Assembly (NCBI GenBank): GCA_003049485.1
Contig: PYST01000201.1
Location: forward strand, 1-64,000
DNA: 64,000 bases
Direction: 5' to 3'
Origin: Ophioceras dolichostomum
Lineage: Eukaryota > Ascomycota > Sordariomycetes > Magnaporthales > Ophioceraceae
Shown here: one piece after another, positions 1 through 13,462 of the stretch
Numbering within the stretch: position 1 is the first letter of the stretch
Layout: every line of letters starts with the position of its first letter
Program-made: the position numbers and the translations under genes
The notes under the pieces: generated by a model
What the model was told of the DNA's origin: nothing
The model's input: only the letters and a program-made list of their open reading frames with translations
Databases searched by the model: none

Positions 1-460
1 TAACTACCCCTGACCCATAACCCCCCCCCCCCTAGTTGGCTGCTTTCTGTCAAGGAGATGGGGGTTGAGGGTGCGGTGATTCCGGAAACTGTGGTGCGCG
101 AGGTTGACCAGTTTTACTTTTTATTTTTTTAATCCGGAAGTCCGCCAACCGATGGTATGTCGATCACGGAATTAGAGGCAAGAGGCCTATTGCCTGCCCT
201 TCAGTGAAAATGGTAGGGAGTACGGTGTGAAGGACAGTGATTTCCATTTGGACGACAGTGCACACCTAGCCTGCAATGTACTCGAACCTGAATTGTAGTC
301 TCATGTTGTCCATCCTCCACGGCACCGGAAACTCTCGAGACTATTAGAATACAAGTCCGAGTACGATCCCATTTGCCCTCGTGCAATAGAGCTGGGGACG
401 CTATAGTAACTACCGTACATTACATCATGTCGTCGGTTCTAGCCGGGCAGCAGCTCGAAG
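1..460. other. Intergenic, no gene seen
   Basis: No convincing reading frame or RNA gene. It holds a 12-C homopolymer at 21-32 and the presumed 3' flank of the NACHT gene that ends at 461. Confidence 0.5.
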
Positions 461-3460
461 TCAAGCTTCACCAAGCCAATTCTCTTTGAAGGCCATCTCC
501 AGAGCTTGGCACCTATCCTCGTCGAATCCCTCATCCTTGAAAATTTTCATCACACTCGGGAGCCAATCAGCCGTTGGCAAGATGACACCTTTAGACGAGA
601 CAGTCGCCGGGAGGCCGCCATAAACCTCCTTCACCCTTGATCGGCGCCATAGCAGTCCACTGTTGACCACAATCTCGGCGACCTCGCCGGCGTTTGAGGG
701 ACAGATACTCTGCCCGACGATGAACCTCAGAAACACAAGCCAGGCGGTGCCAGGGGCGAAGTCAAAATCTTCCAGGCTGACGACGCGTTTGTCGGCACCA
801 TAGGTCACCAGGTCCTCCAAGGACCTATAGCGTAGATTCAGATAGTTAGGCTGGCGCAAGATGCCAAAGGCGTTGGGCGAGATGGTTAAAGCTCCCCGCC
901 CGTTCTTCGGCCATTCGAGAAGCAGTTTCAGCTGTTCCAGGTCCGCGCTTTCGGACCAGCTGTAGGAGATGGTGCCGTCTCCGGGGACCTCGATCTCGAG
1001 CGCGGGCTTCAGGGCTTGTTCGAGGCACAGGTCGAAGAAGAGCGAGGTGGCGTCCCCAAAATCTTTGGTGAAGAGGTACAGGTAGTGGGTGACGCCGAGC
1101 CTGGGCGCGCTATGGGCCAGCTTCCCTGGCCGCCGTCGGTTGAGCTGCGTCCTCAGTTTGTTGGATTTTTCGTCATTCGTATCGCCCATGATGGGGTATG
1201 ACCAGGTGTCAAACCGGTACACAATGAGGGATACGATATAGGAAGGGTACCGCGTGGCCAAGTATAGCATCCAAATAAAAGACAACTCTGGTTCCTTGTG
1301 GAGTAAGGCCCCTCGCTGCAGAAATGCTCTGCAGAGGATGAAAACAAAGTACTCAAGCGGATGGTTTCCGGCAATGAGAGCTTTGGCGCCTGGGGTATGC
1401 AAGAAGTCCGCTACCGTACGGTGGATAAAACCGACACGGTACCTGGAAACAGAACCCTCGGTGCTATCCCTCATACGCCTCTCGGTACTCGCTGTTGGAG
1501 GGTCCTCTATGTGTGCTAGCTCGCTTTCTGTGGTCTGCTCTGTGCCGAGAGCCCAGCAGTGAACCAAGTCGGAACACTGGGCGAGCAGGCGCCTCCTTTG
1601 GCCCGCAGGATCCCTATCAAAGGCTTCAACCCTCGAGAGATCTGGGAAGATGCTTTCAGCGTCAACGAAGACGCGCCACGCCGCCTTCTCCTCTGAGCTG
1701 TTCTTCGGGTTCGGGGTCTGGAAGAAGCGTTGATTCGCATCGTACAACGCCAACGTCGGTCCCAGTGTGTCCAGAGCTGAAAAAACGTCCAACGGAAGGG
1801 ATGAGTCGGTAATCAACAGGGAGTTGAACACCATGAACGCACGCTCCTTGTGCACTGTCTCGACGGACTGAAGCATCCGGCTGAAGAACTGGTCCAAATC
1901 GGACGGGAACTCCATGAGCCGCTTATGGAGGGTGCCGATGTCGTCTTCGCGGCCTAGTCCGCGTAGCAGAGAGCGGACGACGAGGAATACCCAGAAGAAC
2001 ACGCCCTCAGCCCGGGAGGTAACCTGTTCGATGAGCTCCTGTGCTTCAACGGGCTGGCGGGCCCTTAGCTCGCCGTAGCCCACGCCCGCCTCTAGGGTCT
2101 CCCTGACATACAGGCGGATGTCCTCGGTAGTCAGGTGATGGATATGGAGTTGACCTTCCGCGCCCTTGAACCCTTTTTCGAACTCGATCCAGGGTCGGCT
2201 GGCGCAGCACACCTTGATGTCACTCCGGCCTGCCGTGAGATCGGTAATGAACTTGACCAGATAGGCCGGCTCGCCTCGATACTCGTCCAAGCCGTCGATG
2301 AAGAGGAAGAGTCGGAAGAAGGGGCCCTTTTTCTTGCTGTTCCGGAGCCGGGTGAAGACGGCGGAGAGCTCGTCCAGAGTCCAAGACTCCAGGTGGCGGA
2401 ACCCCGAGTTGAAGCGCTCCGGGCAGACGTCCGGGATGAGCCCCGGCTCGCTGATTAAGATCTGGAAGAGAAGGGTTCTTAGGCAACCCTCCTGGGACTG
2501 TTGCAGCGAGCTGCCTACACTCCAGAAGAAATGGCTTGCAATGATCGGAAGCTCATTCCAACCCCATTCTGTTAGGAGACTGTGCATCTTGGGGTGGCCG
2601 AGGAGAAACTTCATCAGCGTGGACTTCCCGGAGCCGGGCTTCCCCGTGATCCAGAAGACGCCGCGCCCCTCTTGCAGCCAGGTGCGAAACTCCAGGCCGA
2701 CATCGCCGTCGAAGATCCACTCGAAGGTGTTCCTGTGCGCGACGGGGATCTCGCTCTGTCGCAGCCGGAGCTGCTTGAAGTGGAGGCTCTTGAGGATGCT
2801 AGTGATGATCTCGTGCTTCTGAACGTGTGTTGTGAACTTGGTGAGCTCGACAAGAAAGCGGCGCAGCTCCGCCTGGGAATCTTGCCAGTCCGACTGCGAC
2901 GCGAGGAGCTTCTCCAGCCCCTTGCCCATGTCGTCCAGCTTCCTGGTGTGTGCCACGTTCCAGTCCTGGGACTTCTTGGAGCTGTCTTCCAACACGCGCA
3001 GGGACTCGGCGAGGCTGCGCCGCTCCTGATAGACTAGTACTTGAAGTCGCACAAGGACCTGCTGCCGAATCTCTACGACGCGCTGCTGAAGGTCGCAAAC
3101 TTTTCCTTTCCGTCGCACCGCGCGCATGGCCACGACGAACTTCCTCAGACGTTCGCCGGGGATGCTGGAGCTGGTGAACTTGAGCGCGTCGAGCTCCCTC
3201 TGCAGCTTCTCGGCCGCATCGAGCGACTTGACGACGAGCTGTTTCAGTTCAGGGGCTCCGCGGCTCCAGGAAGTGTCGCCTTTGTCGAGGGTGGTGATCA
3301 CGCTGGAAAGCTCATTGCCGGTCGCCTCAATGTCAAGATTCTTGCCAATGAGGCCATCAGCACTTTGATACGCCTCGAGAACGGACTTTGTAATGTTGAA
3401 CGCGGTCTCGGCAAATTGCAAGATGTTGGCGGCAGCGCCTAACGCAGCCCAGGCTTCCAT
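461..3460 (-). CDS. NACHT-domain NTPase, fungal NLR-like
   Basis: Single-exon protein of 999 residues if started at the Met whose next residues are EAWAALG; the frame stays open 33 codons further up (to 3559), but those codons look like leader. Residues 1-230 are helical and amphipathic with coiled-coil character, as in N-terminal domains of fungal NLRs. Walker A GKPGSGKS lies near residue 272 and Walker B LFLFIDGLDE near 390. An HRTVADFL motif near 680 is the winged-helix hallmark found after NACHT in many fungal STAND proteins. The C-terminal 300 residues show no ankyrin, WD40 or TPR periodicity by eye. NACHT proteins of this kind act as signal-transducing ATPases in heterokaryon incompatibility and other non-self responses in the cytosol; the specific role here is inferred from family only. 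Confidence 0.9.
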   Translation of the reverse strand: MEAWAALGAAANILQFAETAFNITKSVLEAYQSADGLIGKNLDIEATGNELSSVITTLDKGDTSWSRGAPELKQLVVKSLDAAEKLQRELDALKFTSSSIPGERLRKFVVAMRAVRRKGKVCDLQQRVVEIRQQVLVRLQVLVYQERRSLAESLRVLEDSSKKSQDWNVAHTRKLDDMGKGLEKLLASQSDWQDSQAELRRFLVELTKFTTHVQKHEIITSILKSLHFKQLRLRQSEIPVAHRNTFEWIFDGDVGLEFRTWLQEGRGVFWITGKPGSGKSTLMKFLLGHPKMHSLLTEWGWNELPIIASHFFWSVGSSLQQSQEGCLRTLLFQILISEPGLIPDVCPERFNSGFRHLESWTLDELSAVFTRLRNSKKKGPFFRLFLFIDGLDEYRGEPAYLVKFITDLTAGRSDIKVCCASRPWIEFEKGFKGAEGQLHIHHLTTEDIRLYVRETLEAGVGYGELRARQPVEAQELIEQVTSRAEGVFFWVFLVVRSLLRGLGREDDIGTLHKRLMEFPSDLDQFFSRMLQSVETVHKERAFMVFNSLLITDSSLPLDVFSALDTLGPTLALYDANQRFFQTPNPKNSSEEKAAWRVFVDAESIFPDLSRVEAFDRDPAGQRRRLLAQCSDLVHCWALGTEQTTESELAHIEDPPTASTERRMRDSTEGSVSRYRVGFIHRTVADFLHTPGAKALIAGNHPLEYFVFILCRAFLQRGALLHKEPELSFIWMLYLATRYPSYIVSLIVYRFDTWSYPIMGDTNDEKSNKLRTQLNRRRPGKLAHSAPRLGVTHYLYLFTKDFGDATSLFFDLCLEQALKPALEIEVPGDGTISYSWSESADLEQLKLLLEWPKNGRGALTISPNAFGILRQPNYLNLRYRSLEDLVTYGADKRVVSLEDFDFAPGTAWLVFLRFIVGQSICPSNAGEVAEIVVNSGLLWRRSRVKEVYGGLPATVSSKGVILPTADWLPSVMKIFKDEGFDEDRCQALEMAFKENWLGEA

Positions 3461-6504
<3,044 letters not shown>

Positions 6505-7559
6505 CCTGCCCGAACTGACTCGATTCACAGTATGCGTCGAGGTGAAAGGGAGAGGTAGATCAATGATGTCGTCGAATTTGACGGGATGGGCCGCTGGGCC
6601 CCTTTTTCAAGGTTTCAAAGAGAATTTCGCGAACGGGAATGGGAGGTGGTCCGTGCCAAACCGCACCGGGAAACGAGCAAACCGAAGTGACCCTTGGCAT
6701 TGCCAAGCCGCTCAGCCGCTCGGGGCGGGATGGTACCACCAACCTTCCGCATCCACTCAGAAATTCATCATACATAAACCGGCCTCGACATCTGCCAGAA
6801 GGTTTTGCAATCTTTCAACTCAACGTCTCCTAAGGGCTCATTCGACGAGATTAGGTGCTGTCCGTAGTCTTCTGTAGCACGCACGCGTGGCCCATCAGAT
6901 GCTGAGAACAACGGAGCGAGTACGAAATCGAGTTGAGACATCTAGGTGGTCAGGTGGGCAGGCCAGACTGATGGGACCGTCGTGGTCCACCCCGCGTTAC
7001 ATTTCCTCCGCCCCGCACCTGTGGCTCTCCATGGTCATCCCGACCGCCGATTGTTGGTGATGACTGAGGCTCGCGTTTGGAATCCAGGACGTCACATAAG
7101 CTTAGAGATATCCAGATACTGTCTTCCGCCAGCTTACTCTGTGCTTTTCTCATTGACAGTTCGCAGCGGCGCTTGGGTTGCGCGCTACTGATGAAGAGAA
7201 GTGCTCACTGTCCAAGGGTTGGCTCTTGCGTGCACCGCCTCGAGGCCGCCAAATGATCCTGAATATACCCACCGGATGCCGATACGAACGCCCGGCGCCC
7301 TCGCCATCAACGCGGGGCCCGCTCAGCCGGTTGTCACGCTACCAGGCCGAGGGGCAGGCGGGCTGGGATGCCTCAAGGAGGGAAGTCTGCGTCACGAGCC
7401 TCCCTAGAGAGTCCCGAGGTCTCGGGACGACAATTAGAGCCTGCAGTCGCTAAAAGAGGCAACCCAACAACCAAGACAGTAGGAAACAGCTTTAGTTCAG
7501 TGTCATCTCAGCACCTTCAAATACAACCTGGATTATCTCAAGTCCCGATTTGTCAAGGA
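6505..7559. other. Intergenic, upstream of ERG24
   Basis: 5' flank of the leftward ERG24 gene. Only short ORFs without codon structure are present; no RNA gene or transposon was recognised. Confidence 0.4.
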
Positions 7560-8260
7560 TGCCAGCCCCTGAAAATCCGGATTCCCGGCCGGATTTGCGG
7601 GTGCCGAGCTGGGACCAACGAAAGGGAATAGGTGAGCTCCGGAGCGTGACAGTCCAAGACGTCAAGGCTACGTCATAAGTACCGGTTCACGATGGGGACA
7701 AACTGTTCCACCAGCACCACTTCTGTAGGAGAAGGTCGATTTCCGTTGGAAATATCAAATCTGAGACACAAGCGACTATTATTAAACTTTTTCCATCCTG
7801 ACACAATCCATATGAGGCGCCAGCTCGAACGACACTTTCAAGTCCGGACTACCACTCAAACATACTGTGTACTCTCTTCCTAGCATGGAGAGCAAGAAGA
7901 GGGATTCGAAACCAGACCGTGGGAGCTTCGAAGAGCAGTACGTCAGCTTCCCGGAGCTTGACGACGAAAACTCAAAGGAACAGCAAGCTCAGGTACAGGG
8001 AAGCGAGAAGAGGAAAGGCCGGTCGATACTCTGGGACTGGGCAAGAAGCTCTAGAACACGGAAAAGCAGGGCATCATCGCTGTCTCAGCAGACCGCCGAC
8101 CCCGACAGCTTGCGAGAGAGAACTCGACGAAGTTCACAAGCCGACAAGACTGTTCGTGATTGTCGCCAGCGATATAAACCCTCCTTTTTACAGGTATGAA
8201 CGCGCTGACGTGGAGATAACAGTGCAAAGACGAGCTCCGAGGAGACCACCAGCAAGTTGA
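7560..8260 (+). other. Possible gene relic or unrecognised multi-exon gene
   Basis: An ATG at 7560 opens a 24-codon frame ending at a good donor (GTGAGC near 7632). A pyrimidine-rich acceptor-like site precedes the ATG at about 7885, which opens a charged Ser/Lys/Glu-rich frame (starts MESKKRDSKPD, ends about 8199). An overlapping frame to 8260 carries a segment that reads like protein (RLFVIVASDINPPFYRYE). The frame switch near 8110-8140 suggests a frameshift. No family was recognised. It may be chance; recorded only because the segments are consecutive and on one strand. Confidence 0.2.
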
Positions 8261-8977
8261 CGATTCACTACCTCGAGCACCCGACGGTGCCCTGTCTCAG
8301 TGCCATCAGCTTGAGGAGCGGGTGCACAGTGAGGAGGTGGCTTCCAACGGATGAGAGGATGGATCAGGCGACACGGCGAAGTTGACGCCACCGGGAGGAT
8401 TTCGTGGAACAAGGATTGGAGGCAGGGTGGTCATGGAACTATTCTATTGTAAATGCGATACACCAAACAGCAGCCTCGTCCAGTCACAGTTACAGTTTCA
8501 AAGCAACAGGGACGTAATAAATTACATGCAAGTGGCAGAGGCCGACAAGGCTGAAGCGACAAAGTTTACAATCGAGCACCTTAATCTATCATCGAACCAA
8601 GCACGAATAAGCATTTTCCCAGCCATGCATCAAATGGCAAACCCTCGTCTACAAGCCATGGGCAAATGGATTGTTTCAGTGGATTAAAAGTGACGAAAGT
8701 GACGAAAACTCGCCACGTTCACGGAAGTTAGATGCCATACACCGCTCAGTCGACGACTCACAGGATTCCCTCATATTCAGGCAGCGTCGTCATTGTAATC
8801 CATTTACTGATGCTACAGCAAGCTTCGCCTCAGAAATTCAGTCGCGCAGATATAAAGATCTGAAGTTACATCTCAATTCCCAACGAGTCTCCACACCCAT
8901 CAGACCAAGCAATCGACCCTACACCAAATACAATACCAAAGACATTGCCACACACTCCATTGTAGGCCCTGCCCGCC
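8261..8977. other. Intergenic, nothing recognised
   Basis: AT-richer than the flanking genes, with only short unsupported reading frames. No repeat or RNA gene seen. Confidence 0.35.
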
Positions 8978-9481
8978 ATGGAGTGGACCAACGCGCCAAG
9001 GGAGGGGAGGCTCCGCACTCTCATCGCGAACCGCGCCGAGGACCGCCGGAGAGGGGCCTACGGGCGGGAGATTTCGCGACGGCTCGAGCACTGGGAAATT
9101 TACTACTTCGATCTTGTGGAAGAACTGTACGAGTTCGGAGTGGCGCTTGATGAGAAGGCGGGCGAGATCGCCGACCTGCGAGAAGCTTGGTGGGCGGCGA
9201 GGAGAGGAGAAGACGTCGCTCGGCCGCAGCATCAGGAGGCGCAGGACCAGCCGTTGTCGTCGTCGCGACGGGCCCAGCGGTGCCAGGCTCGGCGCCTCAA
9301 CTAGCTGACAAAGATGCTGGTGAGCGCGATAGAGATTTGGAGGGGCGATGCGGACTATGAAGACATGATAGCGGCGGAACTTCGCACCGCCGTGCGCCCC
9401 CTGGATGCGCTAGGGGAGCTCCTGGAGGGGGTGCAGAGCGGACGGCTGCTGGGTGTGGGCGCCAGGCTGGGGCAGCCTTGA
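8978..9481 (+). pseudogene. Unknown small protein gene with one in-frame TAG
   Basis: The frame from ATG 8978 encodes 108 residues (starts MEWTNAPREGRL; includes RRLEHWEIYYFDLVEELYEF, charged and helical), then meets TAG at 9302-9304. The same frame continues without further stops to TGA at 9479-9481 with similar composition (MLVSAIEIWRGDADYEDMIA and LDALGELLEGVQ). The whole would be 167 codons with one stop. CAG to TAG is the simplest origin. An intron removing the stop (GT 9280 to AG 9313) would be only 34 nt, too short. No family recognised. It could also be a real 108-residue protein whose downstream open frame is chance. Confidence 0.4.
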
Positions 9482-9584
9482 CTCAGAAAACGAACGCCCG
9501 CCCCCCAGCTGGACTCCGACCTGCTCTGTTTACCTACTTATCCACCTAGTTGGGCGGCCGGCGGAGGGTTAGTCCAGTTCTCAG

Positions 9585-9660
9585 GACGTCGGCAAAGAGA
9601 CCAGTGGCGGAATAGAGACGTCGGCAAAGAGACCAGTGGCGGAATAGAGACGTCTGCAAA
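9585..9660. repeat. 32-bp tandem repeat, about 2.4 copies
   Basis: Two identical 32-bp units, 9585-9616 and 9617-9648, beginning GACGTCGGCAAAGAGACCAG, followed by a partial third unit with one mismatch. Confidence 0.9.
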
Positions 9661-10299
9661 CTCCTTGCTACTGATCACTGTAACTACTGGGGATCTGTGC
9701 GTGCTACGACAACTTTCTGCAACGGTTCGCCATAAAGGCGGCCGACGAAGTTAGTTCTGTTATCCGCTCAGCGTGCAAGGCATCTTATGCGAGGCAGGAA
9801 GCGCGTCTGGGTATTGCTGGAAGATAGAGTCTTCGACAATGCAATTGTACTGCCTAGTATTTTCCAACCAGCCGGCGTGTGCTGTACACCACATTCGATG
9901 TCATCATTGAGTTGTTTTTTTATTCTACTGGAAGGAGAGGAATATGCTAGTAGTCTTTATCTCTGCTACTTGGCCCGGAGAATCGGGATCGTTTGATTCG
10001 GGGTGGGCAAGCATGCACGCGAGTGACGACGCCTGCTAGTGATAGACACGCTCTCTCTGATTTACGTCGAGCATTAGCGAGCACACAGTCACACCTTGGC
10101 AACTTATTATACCGTTGGTATTCGTACTGCATAATCTCAACATTTACTTATTACTCTTTCCATCCTAGGACATCAACAAGGATGGACTCGAGTAATCCTA
10201 TATGAGGCAGAATGGGATGACCGCGGTTCACATCGCCGCCACTCACACCTATCGCTCTAATCTAGTCTCGACTACAATGCCCCCTTACATCATCAACCA
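9661..10299. other. Intergenic, no gene seen
   Basis: No coding frame, RNA gene or repeat beyond the preceding tandem repeat was recognised. Confidence 0.35.
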
Positions 10300-10740
10300 A
10301 CTCCAGTAATATTAGGGGGCGGGCCCATGAGTACTAGCTTACCTTCCAAGGTACCTAGCTACCTACCACCTTGGTACTTAACCAACACGGTGCGCAGTTA
10401 CACAAGAGAGATCACTGAAGGCCGCCGTATGTCACACGGAGGAATCCACAGTGGGCCTTTCAAGGCAGCAGAGTGGGCCATAGGCCACGTCAAGCCCAGA
10501 AAGTGCCTCAGGCATCTAGGAAAGATGGTCTATATAAGGGCAGTTGTATTATATCTTCATCCAGGGGGGATCCTAGATCCTTAAGCCTCCATTAGAAGCC
10601 CTTAGAGATTATCCTTGCAATACCACAAGCCCTTTTACACACAAGCCCTTATTACACACAAGCCCTTGTAACACCGTACGAGGATAAGATCACATAACTT
10701 CATCACATCACGCCGCCGGACAGAGTAGTATAGAAACGTG
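10300..10740 (+). other. LTR-like or promoter-like non-coding block
   Basis: Non-coding stretch with a TATA-like TCTATATAAGG near 10528 followed by A/C-rich sequence and a 17-bp tandem repeat. The arrangement resembles the U3-R part of a fungal LTR, but no clear TG...CA ends, primer-binding site, target duplication or second copy was found. Confidence 0.25.
10622..10670. repeat. 17-bp tandem repeat, three copies
   Basis: Units of the form ACACACAAGCCCTTATT at 10637-10653 and 10654-10670, with a slightly shorter first copy at 10622-10636. It lies about 90 bp downstream of a TATA-like sequence. Confidence 0.8.
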
Positions 10741-11069
10741 TTGCAAGTGAAAGAGAGAGGAGTTAATTCAAGCTAATTAACTTTTCACCGACTAACCCGA
10801 GAGACCCGTCGCGCAAGTTTCGGTTGGGCAGTCCAGCGAGCAAGAGAATGACTGGAGACCTAATTACACAAAGAAAACTTTTGAAAAGAAGGACATCCTT
10901 GGGGGCAGGGGTGATAGGAGCCGTGGAAGGCAATACTAGATACCTACCCGGAGCCAACAGGTAAGGACCGACTTTTGGTGCAAAGCAAGGGCTTGTTTGT
11001 TTCTGATTTTTTTTCTGTGCATTTTCCCCAACTTTTTTTTCTCTGTTCGTTGTCGTTGAAGACCAAAAC

Positions 11070-11332
11070 GCCTCACGGCCCTCTGTACTCGTCCGAGAAC
11101 CCGCTCACCCTGAATCAGAGCGCCGGGATGCGGCTTGTATTACAAGTGTGCCCACGCCTCTAAGGTAAAGGGTTTGGTCTGCTAGCTACCGCGGCAGGTC
11201 ACCTGCCGTTCCAACTTATCCTGTATCATAGTCACTAGGTAGTCGCTAGCACGTCTTATACCCCTAGGGAGGTGGAAAGCGCTTGGCGGCGCTTTCAACA
11301 GACGCTAAAAATTCAACAACAACAACAACAAC
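11070..11332 (+). mobile_element. 5'-truncated non-LTR retroelement, copy A
   Basis: A 263-bp insertion flanked by an exact 11-bp direct repeat AAGACCAAAAC (11059-11069 and 11333-11343), read as the target-site duplication. It ends in GACGCTAAAAATT plus a (CAA)n tail. From the GGTAAAGGGTTTGG motif near 11164 to the tail it matches copy C closely, including CTAGCTACCGCGGCAGGTCA and TCGCTAGCACGTCTTATACC. Variable 5' truncation, flanking duplications and a simple-repeat 3' tail are typical of LINE-type target-primed reverse transcription (or of a SINE using it). It lies just beyond the 3' end of the calpain-like gene. Confidence 0.8.
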
Positions 11333-11515
11333 AAGACCAAAACTTTTTTTTTTGTGTGTGTGTGCGAAAGCAAAACTTTTGTTGACATGACAGCATCACA
11401 CCCAATAAAAGGAAGGAAAGACAGTAAGTTAGGAGGAGAGAAGAGAGGAAAAGGCCAAGACTCAAGCCGCGCGGTGAGTTGCAAACCATGCATGCATGCC
11501 GCGTTTGTTGCTGCT

Positions 11516-13462
11516 TTACTTGGCAACGCCAATATAAGCGAACTGGCGCTTGAACGCCTCGGCCTCGAGCGCGAACAGGCCTCCGTGGTCGAGCAGGGCG
11601 GCGGGGGCCCAGAACTCGGCCTCGACGCGGTCGACCAGCCCCGGGTAGGACGTCAGGCCGCGCGGCTCGGTGACGCCCCACGGGTTGCGCAGCACGACGT
11701 ACTGGCGGTCGCCCAGGATCGAGTATCCCAGCACGGAGTAGGCGTGGTTCGCCACGACGTTGCAGCCGCGGTACGAGTACAGCATGTCCTCCTCGTCGCG
11801 GTCGCGGTCGCGGTCGCTGTCGTTGTTGTTGTTGCGGTTGTTGCGGTTGTGGTTGCGGTCGCGGCCGGTCGCGTGCGTGAAGGCCGTCATCGGGTTGATG
11901 GTCTTGAGCGAGACGCAGTTGGCGCGGACGAGGCCCACGAGGTGCGAGGCCGAGTGGCGCTCGCAGTGGAAGTAGTGCGGGTCGCGGCCGTTGATCTGCG
12001 CCATGGCCTTGATGGGGTCGCCGGAGTGGGTGATGGTGATGTCGGGCCGGTCCGAGTTGCGCTGGTGGTTCTGGTTCCCGTCGCCGTTGTGGCCGCCGTG
12101 GCGGCCCTCGCTGATCCACTTGGCGAAGGCCTTCTCGTACAGCGAGGGCCAGATGTCGGCGCCGTCGGAGGAGCGGCAGTACAGCGGCTGGTTGTTGGAG
12201 TTGTTGAGCGGGATCTCGTAGTTGACGTCCACGGTCTGCGTCTTGTTATTGTTGTCGCCGCCCTTGTCGTGGAATTTGATGGAGAGGCGGTGGTTGCGGC
12301 GGCTGCTGCCCTCGCGGTCCTCGTCGTCGCTGTCACCTCCGCCACCGTGGCGCATGTTGTTATGGTAGAGGCGGGTGTCGCGGTTGATCTGCTGCGGGTC
12401 GGCCCAGAAGACGGAGAAGATGGCGGCGATCAGCCACGAGTTGGTCGAGCAGCCCTGGGTCGGGTCGTCGAAGCGTTGGTAGGTGGTGAAGCGCGGCATG
12501 TACGGGTTCTCGCCCCTGCCGATGCGGAACATGGTGATGTCCTCGACCAGGCGGCGGTTGATCATCTGGAAGAAGACGTCGTAGCCGTCGCGCCACGAGC
12601 CGTTGGGAGGCGTCCAGCGCCCCCGCTGGTTGCGGTCGCGGTTGCGGTCGTTCTCGTCCGAGAGGCGGCGGAAGGGAGTAAGGAGGTCGTTGATCGACAC
12701 GGTGACGTCGCGGTTCGTCACGGTGCGGCCGATGCGCTCGGCGTGGAGCACGAGCCGGAGCTTGCCGTTCTGCAGGCGGCAGACCTTGACGCGCGCGTCC
12801 TCGAGGTCCTTCATGCCGATCTTCTCCAGGTCGCGGAGGCGGTTGACGCGCGAGAGGTCGGGCGTGATGAGGTCCCTCTCGTTGAGGATCTTCATCTCCT
12901 TCTCCTGGAAGCGCTCGGCGCGACGCTCTCGCTCGTTGAGCTTCAGGCCGGCGTACAGGACCGACTCGTGGCGCATGTCGAAGAGCTCGTCGTAGTCAGT
13001 CTGGAGCACGTCGGCGAGGATCCGCGCCACGTTGACGTTGGTGCGGTCGATCTTGCGGCCCAGGAGAGCTTCAACCACGGCGAACGGGTTGGCCGCGCCA
13101 ACGCAGACGTTCTTGGGCTGCGAGTCCGGGCGGGGGCCGTAGAAGCGGTCATCCCGGTTGCGGTCACGGTCCTCACGGTCGCGGTCACGGTCCTCACGGT
13201 CGCGGTCACGGCGCTCCCGGGACCGGTTGCGGGACTGGTCGCGGGACCGGTCACGGCAGTTGCGGTCCCGGTCCCGGTTGTTGTCGGAGCCGCCACCGCG
13301 GATGTCCAGGAGCTCGTCGTAGTCACCATCGGTGATGGTGTTGGCCGACGACGCCTGGCGCCGCTCGGCCATGATGGCGTCGACCAGGGCGTAAGGGTCG
13401 ATGGAGACGGTACGCCCGGCCTCGGAGGCGGTGTCGGCGGCGAAGTTGCGCATGTCACCCAT
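11516..13462 (-). CDS. Calpain-like cysteine protease homologue with Ser at the catalytic Cys position
   Basis: Single-exon protein of 648 residues. The calpain (C2) core is recognisable: TQGCSTNSWLIAA near residue 336 (canonical QGxxGDCWxxAA), NHAYSVLGYS near 570 (catalytic His) and LRNPWG near 590 (catalytic Asn). The residue before the conserved Trp, normally the nucleophile Cys, is Ser, while a Cys sits four positions earlier, so activity is doubtful. The N-terminus has two copies of a 35-40 residue module (DPYALVDAIM...DYDELLDIR, 22-55; NPFAVVEALL...DYDELFDMR, 125-164) separated by an Arg/Asp/Glu-rich linker built from 21-bp DNA repeats (13140-13220). No signal peptide; probably intracellular. 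The function of such fungal calpain-like proteins is not established. Confidence 0.8.
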   Translation of the reverse strand: MGDMRNFAADTASEAGRTVSIDPYALVDAIMAERRQASSANTITDGDYDELLDIRGGGSDNNRDRDRNCRDRSRDQSRNRSRERRDRDREDRDRDREDRDRNRDDRFYGPRPDSQPKNVCVGAANPFAVVEALLGRKIDRTNVNVARILADVLQTDYDELFDMRHESVLYAGLKLNERERRAERFQEKEMKILNERDLITPDLSRVNRLRDLEKIGMKDLEDARVKVCRLQNGKLRLVLHAERIGRTVTNRDVTVSINDLLTPFRRLSDENDRNRDRNQRGRWTPPNGSWRDGYDVFFQMINRRLVEDITMFRIGRGENPYMPRFTTYQRFDDPTQGCSTNSWLIAAIFSVFWADPQQINRDTRLYHNNMRHGGGGDSDDEDREGSSRRNHRLSIKFHDKGGDNNNKTQTVDVNYEIPLNNSNNQPLYCRSSDGADIWPSLYEKAFAKWISEGRHGGHNGDGNQNHQRNSDRPDITITHSGDPIKAMAQINGRDPHYFHCERHSASHLVGLVRANCVSLKTINPMTAFTHATGRDRNHNRNNRNNNNDSDRDRDRDEEDMLYSYRGCNVVANHAYSVLGYSILGDRQYVVLRNPWGVTEPRGLTSYPGLVDRVEAEFWAPAALLDHGGLFALEAEAFKRQFAYIGVAK

